A stretch of 64,000 nucleotides of DNA from Limnanthes douglasii subsp. nivea (GCA_036936605.1 JAUPFV010000004.1:68596352-68660351); one strand, 5' to 3'. Positions 43,056-53,952 are shown, numbered from the stretch's first letter. The notes: generated from the sequence alone by a model not told the origin. Program-made: numbers and translations.

Positions 43056-43208
43056 TTAACTCTGGAAAAAACCGTTTGGAATTCGTAACGTTTGACCTGT
43101 CCGGGTATACCCATAACTCTCTCCGAATTAAGAACCACTTCCTGTAATCGGACAGTTTTTTAGTTCTTTGACAAGGACACTTGCTCAAACACCTAAAAAA
43201 GGGGCTCC

Positions 43209-43671
43209 TGATGAGTCTGAATCAAAGATATCTCCCCGGAAGGGCAGGTCAGTGTAAATTCTCTCCGAATACCGGACAGACACAAAGAACATAAAACGGA
43301 CAGATCATTTGGACCGGACAGATCACTTCGAAACAATGTGAGCCTAAGGCTGTTCGAACTATGACAAAAGTACTAAAAAACCTAAACACTTCCTGACTAA
43401 GCTACCTGTCCTCTTGCTTAGAACTCATGGGTCTTTAAACATGACCCGGGACCATTAAACTTGACCCGAAAGCCCATAAGGGCCCAAACATCACACTATA
43501 AATACTCAACCACCAGCATTAACTTCTGGTAATGAAAATTAACTGCTACCAAGCTGCTCAATTATCTCTCCACCTTAAAACACCCATACACCACCGTTAA
43601 ACACCCTTACACCACCTTTAAACTCCACTTAAAATTACTAGCCTACCCTCAGGCTATTTTTATCCACACCA
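43209..43671 (+). repeat. 3' LTR of Gypsy-A
   Basis: 463 bp, followed by the gtaat target-site copy. Confidence 0.92.
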
Positions 43672-44786
43672 GTAATAATTATTTCAATGAAACCATCATG
43701 GAATACCATCTAGAAGATGCTAAATTTCATGGCTCTAAATATACTTGTTCAAACAAAAATACTTGATATGGCTTTGTACGATGTTTCTTGGCGTGAGTTT
43801 TTCAATATCACTTTGGTGAATCATTTTTCCAAAATTGGATCAGATTATTCACCTCTGTGTATCACCATAAATAACAACTCTCACAAACCAAAATCAAATT
43901 TCAAATTTCAAAACATGTGAATTTTAAACAATGAATTTCTTAAAATTGTTGAAAACAATTAATCTAATAATGCTACTGGATATCCTTTACAAGTTTTTTG
44001 GTATAAATTAAAAATATTTAAGCATAGACTTAAATAATGGAATCGGGAATCTTCTGGTAACATCTTTGACATCCTGGCTAGTGCTGAAGAAGATGTTAAA
44101 CTTTGTGAAACTAGACATGTTACATACAATCCTAACAAGCACCCATTACAGATTAGTCTTAAGACTAAGGATTCTAAATCTTGGAAGAGGCTCATAAAAA
44201 TTAGAGAATTAGCTGAACATTTTATAGAATGGCATATTTGCAATGACTTTATTGATTTTTGACTTGAGAGATGGTGTAACAAGCACCGTCTTATCAAGTT
44301 TAACTATAATCATTACATTTTTTGGTATAATAGAAAAAAACACTTTAGGAAAAACAAGAATTGGAATATTGAAAATCCCAACGATAGTGTCACTTCTCTG
44401 GATATTGAGTGAATAATTAAATTCAATCCTCATGATAATGTTCATGACTTTATTAAGTGGAATGCTTCTATCTCTGGCTTTTTTAACTATATAAACACCT
44501 TAGATTAAACTAAAACTAGATATCTTCATTCTACTATACATAAAAAGATCTGGAAATCTATTACTCCAAAGAAGTGTTCATTCACTGTTTGGATAATTCT
44601 TAAAGTTTGGATCTCTGTTGACATTGTTATTTAGAAGAAAAGTTTATATTTTTCTTCAAGATGGCAATTTTGTGATCACGTTGAATCTATTGATCACCTC
44701 TTTGTGAATTGCTTAACAATCTGGAAAGTATGGAAATACTTCGCTCGATTGTTTCACATCCTTATATAAATCACATGAGTATTTAC
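43672..44786 (+). pseudogene. LINE-2 part 3: end of endonuclease, then zinc region; RT missing
   Basis: Continues the endonuclease after Gypsy-A (NNYFNETIMEYHLEDAKFHGSKYTCSN; FFNITLVNHFSKIGSDYSPLCI, the end box of the domain with D replacing SDH). It then reads the endonuclease-RT linker (YPLQVFWYKLKIFKHRLK; LCETRHVTYN). The next readable part is KDSKSWKRLIKIRELAEHFIEWHIC, which belongs after RT, and then the zf-RVT block (IHKKIWKSITPKKCSFTVWI; HLFVNCLTIWKVWKYFA). So the whole RT core has been lost near 44150. Several stops. Gypsy-B interrupts it at 44786. Confidence 0.7.
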
Positions 44787-45198
44787 TGATGAGTCCGAAT
44801 TCTGCATGCTCCCAGGACAAGGACAGATCGGTCCAAGGCCTCCGGACCGTACAGGTCACTTCGAACGCTCTGACCATAGGACTGTTCGAACTATGACAAA
44901 AGTACTAAAAAACCTAAACACTACTTGACTAAGCTACTTGCTCTCCTACTTAGAGCTCATGGGTCTTTGAACATGACCCGGGTCCATTAAACATGACCCG
45001 AAAGCCCATAAGGGCCCAAACATTAGGGTATAAATACCCAACCACCTGCATTAAGTGTGGGTAATGAGAATTAACTGCTACCAGCCAGCTTAATTATCTC
45101 TCTACTCTCTACACTAAAATACTTAACACCCACATACTACTATAAAACACAAACCAAATTACAAGCCTACCCTCAGGTAATAATTATCCACACCAAAT
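44787..45198 (+). repeat. 5' LTR of Gypsy-B
   Basis: Nearly identical to 50756-51164. A 'tataaatac' TATA box lies at about 45029. Confidence 0.92.
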
Positions 45199-45215
45199 TG
45201 GCGACCACAGTAGGA

Positions 45216-46806
45216 GTCCGAACACGAAGCAGCTATAGCTGGTTTAAAGTTAGCCTACATTTGTGGGGCTAAGAGGGTCAAGCTACTAAGTGACTCCCAA
45301 CTTCTTATCCACCATGCTCAAGGCCAATCTGAGGCTAAGAAGGAGCAGCTTGTGAAATATTTACTCCTCCTTAAGAATGAAGCACTCAAGTTTAAAAGTG
45401 TTGTTTATGAGCACATTCCCCGGGCAGAAAATGAGCTAGCAGACTCATTAGTAACCATAGCATATACAGAGTCATATCCATGGATCCATGTGCTGGAAAG
45501 CCCCTCCATTCAACTTAGTAAGGGTAAAGAAGAGGAAATTTTTGAAGTGCAAGTGAAACAACCTCAAGACTGGAGGTTTTCTCTCCTGCAATATCTCTTC
45601 GATGGTGTCGTGCCTCCGGATAAGTCACTAGCCAGAACATTGAAACACAAGGCTCGAGGTTTCATCATATTGAGAGAAGTTTTGTATAAAAAATCTTATA
45701 GTAAACCTCTCCTGCGCTGTTTAGGGGATGAAGAGTCTCAAGTAGTCCTCTCCGAATTGCATGATGGTGAGGGATCAGCCCATTGTGGATTCAGAGCTTT
45801 AACAAGAAGAGTTTTACTGGCCGGTTATTATTGGCCATCAATCATGAAAGATGCTAAGGAATTAGTAAGAAGGTGTGACCCATGCCAGAGGTACAGCAAT
45901 GAAATTCATGTCCCATCCATTCATTTAGAGTCAATTTCTGAGCCTATTCATTTTGCTCGATGGGGGTTGGATTTAGTAGGGCCTCTCCCTGTGGCGTCCG
46001 GAGGACGCAAAACTATAATTGTGGCCATAGACTACTTTTCGAAGTGGATTGAAGCAGCCCCTCTAGCAGGGACAACATCAAAAGCTGTTATAAAATTCAT
46101 TATATCCAACATCTGTTGCAGATTTGGTGTCCCACAAAAGATAACAACAGACAATGGGCCACAGTTTGACAATAGGGAAATGAAGAGCTTATGTGCCTCA
46201 AGGGGTATACAACATTGTTTCTCTTCACCTTTCCACCCACAAGCGAATGTGCAAGTTGAAGTGGCTAATAGAACTATAATGTCCGGTTTAAAGAAGAATT
46301 TGGAAGGGGTTGCTGGGAAGTGACCTAGTTATCTACAAGAGGTCTTGTGGGCCTACCGGACAACACCTGGGGCTACAACACAAGAGTCACCCTTTGCTTT
46401 GGTCTATGGGATGGATGCAGTAGCTCCCATAGAAGCAACTCTCCCATCATTTCGTGTTCACAACTTCTCCGAACACGCTAACGAGGTGGCAATCAGAGGT
46501 CAACTTAATTTGATAGAAGAAAGACGAGTTAAAGCTCACCTTAGAGTTGCACACTATCAGGGTTTGATGAGAAGCAGGTTTGCTTCCAAAGTTAAAAGAA
46601 GAGATTTCCAACCAGGGGACAAGGTATTAAGGAAAGTCTTCTTACACACTAAAGAAAAGCTGTTCGGAAAGCTAGCCCCAACTTGGGAGGGTCCGTATAT
46701 GGTTGTTGAAAGAATTAAACCTGGAACATATTGGTTGGAAGACAAAGATGGAAGAGTTTTGACTCATCCTTGGAATATCGAGCATCTCTGGATGTACTTG
46801 GAGTAA
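45216..46806 (+). pseudogene. Gypsy-B second RNase H and integrase
   Basis: The frame enters pol inside the second RNase H (ESEHEAAIAGLKLAYICGAKRV; LLSDSQLLIHH) and runs through a linker into integrase: HCGFRALTRRVLLAGYYWPS, CDPCQRYS, WGLDLVGPLPVASGG, TTDNGPQFDN, VQVEVANRT, with the three catalytic acidic residues present. TGA at 46321-46323 replaces the Trp of GKWPSYLQE in Gypsy-A; the same frame then continues to TAA at 46804-46806 (EHLWMYLE). The start of the RNase H domain is missing (DGGSS lost), so that domain is dead. The integrase could bind element ends only if the stop were read through. Confidence 0.85.
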
Positions 46807-47338
46807 CATTTGTGTAAATATTTACTTGTTTAAACATCCATGTAAATATTTGGGGCATACTCTTTCCTCCCTGGTGGCACGGGGAGGTTTTAATGAGGTG
46901 TCCGAGCTTTTGAATAAAATTTGATGCCTTCTTAAAAATTTTCCAAGTGTTTTAAGTTTTGTTTTTTGTCACACTATCCGAATTGAAATAACTAAGGGCT
47001 ATTTAAACTCTAGCCGGAGAACTTAAACACTCTCATTATGAAATAACTAAGGGGTATTTAAACTCTAGCCGGAGAACTTAAACACTCTCACTATGAAACA
47101 ACCAAAGGCTATTTAAACTCTAGCTATCAAAGTTAGAACAAACAATGAAAGAAGATGATAGTTGTACAGAACAGAAATATTCATTGAAATAACTTAAAAT
47201 GCCTTGGCCTTCCAAGGACTTTTAAATGGTCAAAGTAGAACAAAAAACCTATCCGGTCAGATACCGGAAACCATTACAAAAAGAATGCCTTGGCCTTCCA
47301 AGGACTTTAGTCTGGATAAAAAGTAAAAAAATCATAAG
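46807..47338. other. Gypsy-B spacer between pol and the antisense gene
   Basis: Non-coding. Contains a two- to three-fold repeat of 'gggctatttaaactctagc' (about 46992-47128) and the twin hairpins at 47202-47303. Confidence 0.6.
47202..47303 (-). terminator. Twin hairpins past the antisense stop (Gypsy-B)
   Basis: CCTTGGCCTTCCAAGG at 47202-47217 and 47288-47303; spacing 86, against 88 in Gypsy-A. The bases between the hairpins have drifted while the hairpins have not. Confidence 0.4.
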
Positions 47339-48862
47339 TCAAGGTTGAGCCTTTGAAGATGGCTCACCTTTATCTACCTTCTTTTTTCCCTTGGGATCAT
47401 CTTCCTCCTTGTCTGGGTTCTCTCCGGTCCTCTTTTCATCATCGGATGAGGACGCACTGGAGACTCCATACTGATCGCCTTCGGCCATTGTATGATGTGG
47501 AAGGTCATCATCATCTACATAAAGCCACAAGTCCCCTAGGTTCCTCTTCGAAAATTTCTCATGGAAGAGTAGAACCATTGCAGACCTTACCTTGGTATAC
47601 ATATCCTCCTGGGAGTCGATCACCTGGTTGGCATAAGCATCGACCTTGGCTTGGATCTTGGCCTCCTGCTCCCTCATCAAAGTGGTTTTCTCCTCGACAG
47701 CCTTGGACACTTTATTTTCGAGAGCAATCTTGTCGTTGGTCAAGTTGGTGATGATTTGATCCTTGGCTTTGGATTCTCCCTTTGAGGTGGTAAGGACTTT
47801 CTCCAGACCGGACAGCTTCTCCCGGAGATCCCTCATGGTGTCCTCTAAAGTGGCGACTTTTGTGGTGCTCGCCTCTTGGTTTCTCTTTAACTCCTCGGTT
47901 TCCTCCTTTAAAATGTCAGCATTGGAAGTGGCAGTGCGAAGGTCATCGGACAGCCTCTCTTTGTCAGACTTGAGAACTTTGATGATATCAGCCTGGTTTC
48001 GAACTTGTTTTTCCAACAATAGCACAGGCTAAACATTTCTTAACAAAGAGTGGGCTATGACATCAATTTCACTAGAAACCATAAAGGTCTTACCATTAAA
48101 AGTGACCGTGTTGGAGGTGCTCGGAGGAAGGTAAGGCCCTGCAAAGTCATCTCTGGGGAGATTGAGGAAGTATTCGCCAAGCTCACCAAGACCGGTGATG
48201 TCTACTCCATCAATGTTGATATCTCCCCCCCTCAACCTCATCGGTGTGAAAGTCACCCGGAATCTCCTCGGCATGCGTTGGGTCTGTAGGATCAGCTTGA
48301 AAAGAAGGCTCCAGAGCCCGGGGAGAAAGCTCGTCTCCCTTAGAAGTCTTTTTCTTCTTGGCCTCCCGCTCTGTGCCTTCGCTTCCCTGTTTTCGATTTC
48401 TCTTGGGAGCCCTTGGAGGTTTTGGGAGGTTCGCTTCTTGCCTTTCAGTCTCTTACTCCACCACTTCCAAGAGAGCTGCATCAATTTGGCTCTGGGCTGG
48501 CCCCTCCGGGTCTGTTGGAGCATCCTTCTCAGCATCAGCAGGGTTAGCACCACCCACCACCTTCTTGCCCTTCTTCTTCTTGCCTTTCATCTTGCTCGGG
48601 GCTTTGGCCCGGCGTGGCAAGAAGAATGTCACGTCCGGTTCGTGGGTCCTCTTAAGCACAACGTCTGGAGGAGGCTGAGTGGTGAGCTCCTCCCAAGTCA
48701 AGTCTCTCCGACCTGTGGTATCCCACAAGTGAGACCTTGCCAAGTTGCCACTGGTAAAAGCAGCATGGAATCAGTTTCCCCACCTCTCAGCAGCCCAGAC
48801 ATTAATCTTGCCACAAGTAACCTGCCCGGCTTTCAGGTAGTCACTAAATTCCTTGGGCAGTT
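47339..48862 (-). pseudogene. Gypsy-B antisense gene, 3' exon: coiled-coil tail
   Basis: Starts after acceptor TTAGCAG (ends 48863) with QLPKEFSDYLKAG and CGKINVWAAERWGN, then TGA (48773-48771). It goes on through HLWDTTGRRDLTWEELTTQPPPDVVL, a Lys-rich block (KMKGKKKKGKKV), TAA at 48455-48453, GELGEYFLNLPRDDFAGP, TAG at 48031-48029, a coiled coil (LEKQVRNQADIIKVLKSDKE onward, about 130 residues) and an acidic tail ending GEPSSKAQP at 47339. A frame change lies near 48230. All three stops read as Gln or Arg codons with one C-to-T change, so this is decay of a once-open gene. Confidence 0.72.
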
Positions 48863-48949
48863 CTGCTAAGACAAAAGTAAAACCAGTCAGTATAAACTAA
48901 GTCTAAAAAGAAAAGAGAAAGAGACAAAAGTATAAGGCAGAATGCTTAC
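48863..48949 (-). other. Intron of the Gypsy-B antisense gene
   Basis: 87 nt, donor GTAAGC at 48949, acceptor TTAGCAG ending at 48863. Same codon position as the Gypsy-A intron although the intron sequence has diverged. Confidence 0.75.
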
Positions 48950-50308
48950 GGTCACTCCTCCACCTGCTTCTGAGGAGGCTTGGGTTCACTCCGGATTTGA
49001 TCTTATGTCCGTTCTCCCAAGCACCACTAACAAACAGGAATTGGGTCCTCCAATTCCTCTCCGCCTCCAACAAATCGTCCACAGCCTTGAAGTAATCCCC
49101 CATATTGAAATGGTAAAAGGGGATGTGGTGGTTTCTGCAAAGACTGGCCACGGCAGCAAACTCCTCCATTGGCAGAGGGATCCCGGACAGCCTTGATGCC
49201 ATGATGCAAGACATGAGGGTGTACCAAGCGTTGAGGCTCAGTTGGCTCGGACAGAGTTTTATCAGATGAAAGTATCTGACAATCTCTGGGTCTAATGGGA
49301 ACCTGAGCCCCCAGTTGAATAGCTCCGCGAATATAACCACTTCACTCAACTTGCAGTCCATGGGAGTCTCTGGGTGTACAGGAATCCTGATCTTTACATT
49401 TTCTGGTATGCCCCACTTCGTACGTATCCTGCCCAGCTCAGCAGTGTGGATGAATGCGTAGTTGATTTTTTGTAAGGAGAGGAGGTAATTAACGCTTACC
49501 TTGTGAAAAAAGGCCCCACTTTTCCTTCTAGGCTCTCCGGCAGATCCGGATGCCTCAAATACAATTTCTCTTTGCCCTTGTCCTTCTTGGCAACTATCTT
49601 TTTACTGGTCTGACCGGAGGGCTCAGACTCAAATAGGGCCTCTTCAACAGAGTCCTCCATCACTTCCTCCATAATTGTTGAAGGGATTTCAGCAGCTGTA
49701 GTGGGGGGAGGGTTCAAATTTGACTCAGCCTTGTCTCCGGACTGATGGGCCTCAGTGCCCCTTTGATTTCTGCTCTCCGGTAGAGTGTCTGGAACAGAAG
49801 TTTCTTGTTGAAGACTTGGAGTGGAGCCCTCTGGTCCGAACAGCCTGTCCTTGGGGGCTCTAATAGGCACCTCTGACCCGGTGCTACTGTCTTTTGCCCC
49901 CGACTTTGAGGGAGTGTTTTTAAACCATTGGCCTTTAACCAACCGGCCTTTCCTCCTATCAACTAGCTTCTCGGGAGAGTGCTCCGTATCCGACCCCATT
50001 GCTAAAAAGGGTGAGGGTTTTTTTAGGCTAGTAACTGTTACTCCTGGCTCAACAGCAGGCCCTGATTCCTGAACTGAGGAACTAGAGATGATGGGGGAGA
50101 GGTTGGTTTGAAATAGTTTTCTAGGCTTAGTGCCTTTGGAAGAAGAAGAGCCTCGATCTGACTCTGTAGCAGAGGTGATTGGTCTATCAACAGGCGAAGT
50201 GGGTAACCCTGCCGCAATTCGTCTTTCTCTTTCGACTTTTTGAGCCTTCTCTAACTCGGAAAGGTTGAACCACCCGCCTTTGACAAGAGCGTTCCTCGCT
50301 GTAAACAT
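48950..50308 (-). pseudogene. Gypsy-B antisense gene, 5' exon with 'putative gypsy type transposon' domain
   Basis: ATG at 50308 (MFTARNALVKGGWFNL). A Ser/Pro-rich N-terminal region runs about 265 codons to HPDLPESLEGKVGPF, where a one-base loss in a T run (about 49505-49510) shifts the frame. It then reads FHKVSVNYLLSLQKINYAFIHTAELGRIR, TKWGIPENVKIRIPVHPETP, EVVIFAELFNWGLRFPLDPE, CPSQLSLNAWYTLMSCIMAS and FLFVSGAWENGHK up to the donor at 48949. Unlike Gypsy-A there is no TAG between the Ser-rich part and the domain (CAA stands in its place), so this copy shows the gene's continuous order. Function unknown. Confidence 0.75.
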
Positions 50309-50590
50309 AAACTATCGAACAAGGTTTTTTCTTTAGAGAGAGAAAGCTTTGAGAGATTTTGCAGAGTAAATATGAAGAAGATGGTAAAACAGTAGAAAGT
50401 AAGTTTATATTTATAGTAAACTTGAAAAAGGAAGTTGATTCTTAGGAGAATTCGAAAAGATTGGTAATGATTAAAGACGGCGCTGATGTCACCACCTTTA
50501 ATTAAGAGGTTGCTTTTCGAAGAAGGTGGGTTCGAAATTCAAGGTGAAAAAAACGGCTGAAGCAACCAATCAGAGAGCGACACGTGTCCC
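50309..50590 (-). promoter_or_regulatory. Promoter of the Gypsy-B antisense gene
   Basis: Minus strand: G-box gacacgtgtc (about 50579-50588), 'ccaatcag' (plus strand, about 50566), TATA box actataaatata (50417-50406), then ATG 50308. Layout matches Gypsy-A. Confidence 0.6.
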
Positions 50591-50755
50591 ACTAACTCTG
50601 GCAAAAACCGTTTTGAATTCGTGAAGCTTTATCTGTCCGGATAAACCCATAGCCCAAATTGACAGACCTGCCCGGATTAAAACTACCCATGATGTCGGAC
50701 TGTTTTTCAGGTCTTTGACAAGAGTATTTGCACAAACACCTAAAAAAGGGGCTCC

Positions 50756-51164
50756 TGATGAGTCCAAATTCTACATGCTCCCCGGACAAGGACAGATCGG
50801 TCCAAGGCCTCCGGACCGGACAGGTCACTTCGAACGCTCTGACCATAGGATTGTTCGAACTATGACAAAAGTACTAAAAAACCTAAACACTACTTGACTA
50901 AGCTACTTGCTCTCCTACTTAGAGCTCATGGGTCTTTGAACATGACCCGGGTCCATTAAACATGACCCGAAAGCCCATAAGGGCCCAAACATCAGCGTAT
51001 AAATACCCAACCACCTGCATTAAGTGTGGGTAATGAGAATTAACTGCTACCAGCCAGCTTAATTATCTCTCTACTCTCTACACTAAAATACTTAACACCC
51101 ACATACTACTATAAAACACCAACCAAATTACAAGCCTACCCTCAGGCAATAATTATCCACACCA
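50756..51164 (+). repeat. 3' LTR of Gypsy-B
   Basis: 409 bp, preceded by the purine tract aaaaaaggggctcc and followed by tttac. Confidence 0.92.
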
Positions 51165-52270
51165 TTTACCACTTAATCAGTTGTTGGTTTCTTTGATCAA
51201 ACAAGCCAACTCATATCAGAGCTATTAGACCTCCAATTGTGTGATGGTGTATTTGATCTACTAGGTACAAATCCTAATACAGTAGACTCTTTAACTACTT
51301 CAAAATGTGTTAAAGATAAAATTATCAATATGCTCTTTAACTTAGATTCTGCTAATATGCTTCCTAAGAAAATTTGGTCAAAATATTATAAAAATGCAAA
51401 TAAATTAAACTATTTTCATAACTTATCTAACATTAAACTTATTCTTTATGTTAAATGATTTCCTCCACTTGGTTTCATACCAAAACTCAATACTGATGGT
51501 TCTTGCTCTAAGTTAGTCTAGAGAATTAAGTGGTGGTGCTTTGACTAGAAACTCTAATGGTTTTATGTTATTTTCTATATGTATGATTTATCAGAAACTT
51601 AATCATGTTCTTGCTGAAATAAGAGGCCTTTTGGATGGACTATCGTTATGTAATAATCTTGGATATACTGATTTTGATGTGGAAATTGATTCAAATATAT
51701 TGTTTGATGCTTTAGCCTTAGGTTCTGCTTCTTGGTTTATTAGTCCCTCTATCTCATGTTGCATGAAATTATTAAAACCAACAATGACCATAAAGCTTAT
51801 ATATGAAGATAAAAATTATGCAGCTGATTGGCAAAATACTCTCAAATTTATAAAACCAACTGTAATTACACCATGGGCCCCTGTCCAACTAAGGGCTATC
51901 CTTTTCTTAGAAAGTTTCAACATGGTTACCTTAAAATTAGAAAAGAATAATAATATTAACTTATGTTACTAACTTTATGTTTGCATGATCATACCATGAC
52001 ATAATCGTACTCTTCAATTTGCACGTCAAAACTATTGAAGGATAATATCAAAATTTCATCTCAATAAAAAGATGATTCCACCAAGTTTAGCTCAACGTAC
52101 AAGACTCTTTAAAATTCAATCCAATTTTATCAGTCTCTTATTTTATGCAACATTTTTTTAATTTTTTTTAATAATCATTCTTGATCGTCAATGTAAACTA
52201 ATTAAATTTATAACTCGATTGACCTTTTATTATCAATAAAATTTATTTGATTTTGAAAAAAAAAATAAAA
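51165..52270 (+). pseudogene. LINE-2 part 4: C-terminal RNase H, 3' end and poly-A
   Basis: After Gypsy-B the LINE resumes. FPPLGFIPKLNTDGSCSKL (about 51460-51515) is the start of the plant LINE RNase H domain, followed by GGALTRNSNGFM, VLAEIRGLLDGLSLCNNLGYTDFDVEIDSN and IYEDKNYAADWQNTL. A frame of 143 codons (51541-51972) is open; one stop precedes it. AT-rich 3' sequence leads to an A-rich tail at about 52254-52285 (gaaaaaaaaaataaaaaag), which marks the 3' end of LINE-2. Confidence 0.72.
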
Positions 52271-52285
52271 AAGAGAAAAACTACA

Positions 52286-52452
52286 AACACAAAAGCAGTT
52301 AGAAGGAAAGGACAAGATTTCTCATCTCAGTTAGAGTTAGCAACCAATAAAATTATCTAATATTATATTTAACTAAATCTAAAATTGAATAAATATTAAA
52401 AACTATATATATATATATATATATATATATCATATTTAATACTATATTTAAG

Positions 52453-52491
<39 letters not shown>

Positions 52492-53183
52492 GTTTAAGTT
52501 AAATTAAATTTCTTATTAATTATTGTTAATTAATATTTTTAATTATTTAATAAAAAATTATATTAATTAATTATATTTGGTCATTGAATCATGAATAATA
52601 CTTTAATTTGTTTTTCACTTTTTATGATTTTGAATCAATATATTAAAATATTCAATTAATAAAATTAATAAAATTAGTTTAATTTTCAAAAAATGTTATA
52701 AAATTAATTTAAAATTTATGAAGTTTAAGTTTAACAAATATTAAATAGATATGTCGTACTTGATATTAAATTTAAGTAAAATGATTATAATTAGTTTTAA
52801 GTCAAAATTAATTAATGTTTGAAATTATAATTGTTAATCATTATATATAATTATCTAACATAAATATATTATTAAAAGATTTTTATATTAGATACATCAA
52901 ACGCCTTTTAAAAAAAATAGGCGTGCTCTACTAACGCTGATTCTTATTAAAAGTATCTAAAAAATAAAAATTCTAATTACATGGAAGAAAATATGAAGAT
53001 AAAAAAAATTATAATTACATATTTTATAATTTCTTACAAACAAAAATACACTTTTAATAAAAGATATTAGTCACATGTCTATTCTAAAATTGATCAAACT
53101 TAACTAATCAAATCCATGACTTCATTTATCCATAAGAAATAGATCGGAATAACACTGTTATATTTGTTATTCATAATAATATA
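52286..53183. other. AT-rich stretch between LINE-2 and LINE-3
   Basis: No gene. Very AT-rich with two AT microsatellites (listed). Confidence 0.5.
52404..52488. repeat. Two (AT)n microsatellites
   Basis: AT runs at about 52404-52430 and 52455-52488, separated by 'catatttaatactatatttaagta'-type sequence. Confidence 0.95.
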
Positions 53184-53331
53184 CACCTCTAGAAATTTTT
53201 TTTTGGTATAAAAATGCGTTAAATTAATATTAAAAGTTGTACATGAGTTCGGGAGGCAATTTCCTCATTACAGTGCTTAATCCGGATTGGATTGAGTATA
53301 CTATTAGAGTAAGAATTGAATTACATTTGTG

Positions 53332-53952
53332 CTAGTGGCGAAGCTTAGTGGGTAGTTTGCTATCCAGTGAACCTGGCTTTCGTTCCTTTGAATATCTGAG
53401 ATCGGATAGTACATGGTGGGCTATGCTTGTGAAAGGGGATTGTTTATTGTTAAAGATTCTGTCATTCCTTTCCCTCCAAATGTAGTAGACTGTGGCGCAG
53501 AATGCCGTTTTCCAATGAGCTTTGTCATTTGTTGTGCTGTTCCAGTTGCATGCTTGGTCGAGCCATAGGGGCCAGGAGGGAGGAGGGGAAGGATAATGTA
53601 GCTTTTGGGCTAGAGATTCCCATATTGCGCTGGAGAATTGGCATTGGGCTAGGATGTGTTCCGGAGTTTCATTTGAGGCTTCACATAAGACACAGATCGG
53701 GGGGGAGTCTAATCCCCACGAGATGAGTTTATCTCGAGTAGTGAGCTTGTTGTAGATGGCAAGCCAAGTGATGGAAGAATGTCTGGGGATTGAATATTTG
53801 TGCCAGACTAGAGAAAACCATGGGATCTTGTTCCTGCTTGGTCTGAGGCAGTTGTAAGTGCTACTTATGGAGAAGGATAGGCTATGTTTGTTGGGAAGCC
53901 ATAAGAATGAGTCCTTTGTCAAGGAGGGGGGGGAGGTTTTGGATGGCTGATG
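53332..53952 (-). CDS. LINE-3 ORF2 C-terminal part (zf-RVT), frame-shifted from the main part
   Basis: Continues ORF2 after a one-base frame change: LLEITSAIQNLPPSLTKDSFLWLPNKHSLSF, then WHKYSIPRHSSITWLAIYNKLTTRD and ICVLCEASNETPEHILAQCQFS, the zinc-binding zf-RVT domain (CxxC...H...C). It ends TKLRH plus stop at 53332. The shift can be placed anywhere between the G7 run at 54001-54007 and about 53955; a homopolymer slip (or a sequence error) there is the simplest cause. The domain is thought to aid RNA or DNA binding in reverse transcription. Confidence 0.82.
   Translation of the reverse strand, partial: HQPSKTSPPSLTKDSFLWLPNKHSLSFSISSTYNCLRPSRNKIPWFSLVWHKYSIPRHSSITWLAIYNKLTTRDKLISWGLDSPPICVLCEASNETPEHILAQCQFSSAIWESLAQKLHYPSPPPSWPLWLDQACNWNSTTNDKAHWKTAFCATVYYIWRERNDRIFNNKQSPFTSIAHHVLSDLRYSKERKPGSLDSKLPTKLRH

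Larger units (their letters stand above)
29973..43671 (+). mobile_element. Gypsy-A: Tat-lineage Ty3/gypsy element with an antisense gene
   Basis: LTRs 29973-30457 (485 bp) and 43209-43671 (463 bp) start TGATGAGTC and end CCACACCA. Target-site copies gtaat lie at 29968-29972 and 43672-43676. Total 13.7 kb including a nested 2.66-kb LTR element. Plus-strand order: primer site, gag, protease, RT, RNase H, second RNase H, integrase. A spliced antisense gene fills most of the space from 36.6 kb to the 3' LTR. Dual RNase H and an antisense extra ORF are features reported for Tat-lineage elements. A purine tract (aaaaaaggggctcc, 43195-43208) precedes the 3' LTR. Gag-pol has one frameshift and three stops. 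Confidence 0.92.
44787..51164 (+). mobile_element. Gypsy-B: deleted Tat-lineage element keeping integrase and the antisense gene
   Basis: LTRs 44787-45198 (412 bp) and 50756-51164 (409 bp) start TGATGAGTCC and end CCACACCA. Target-site copies tttac lie at 44782-44786 and 51165-51169. The primer-site region is directly joined to the second RNase H (junction about 45215-45220), so gag, protease, RT and the first RNase H are gone. Integrase (one stop) and the complete antisense gene remain. It is the same family as Gypsy-A; LTRs and proteins are clearly related but diverged. Confidence 0.92.
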
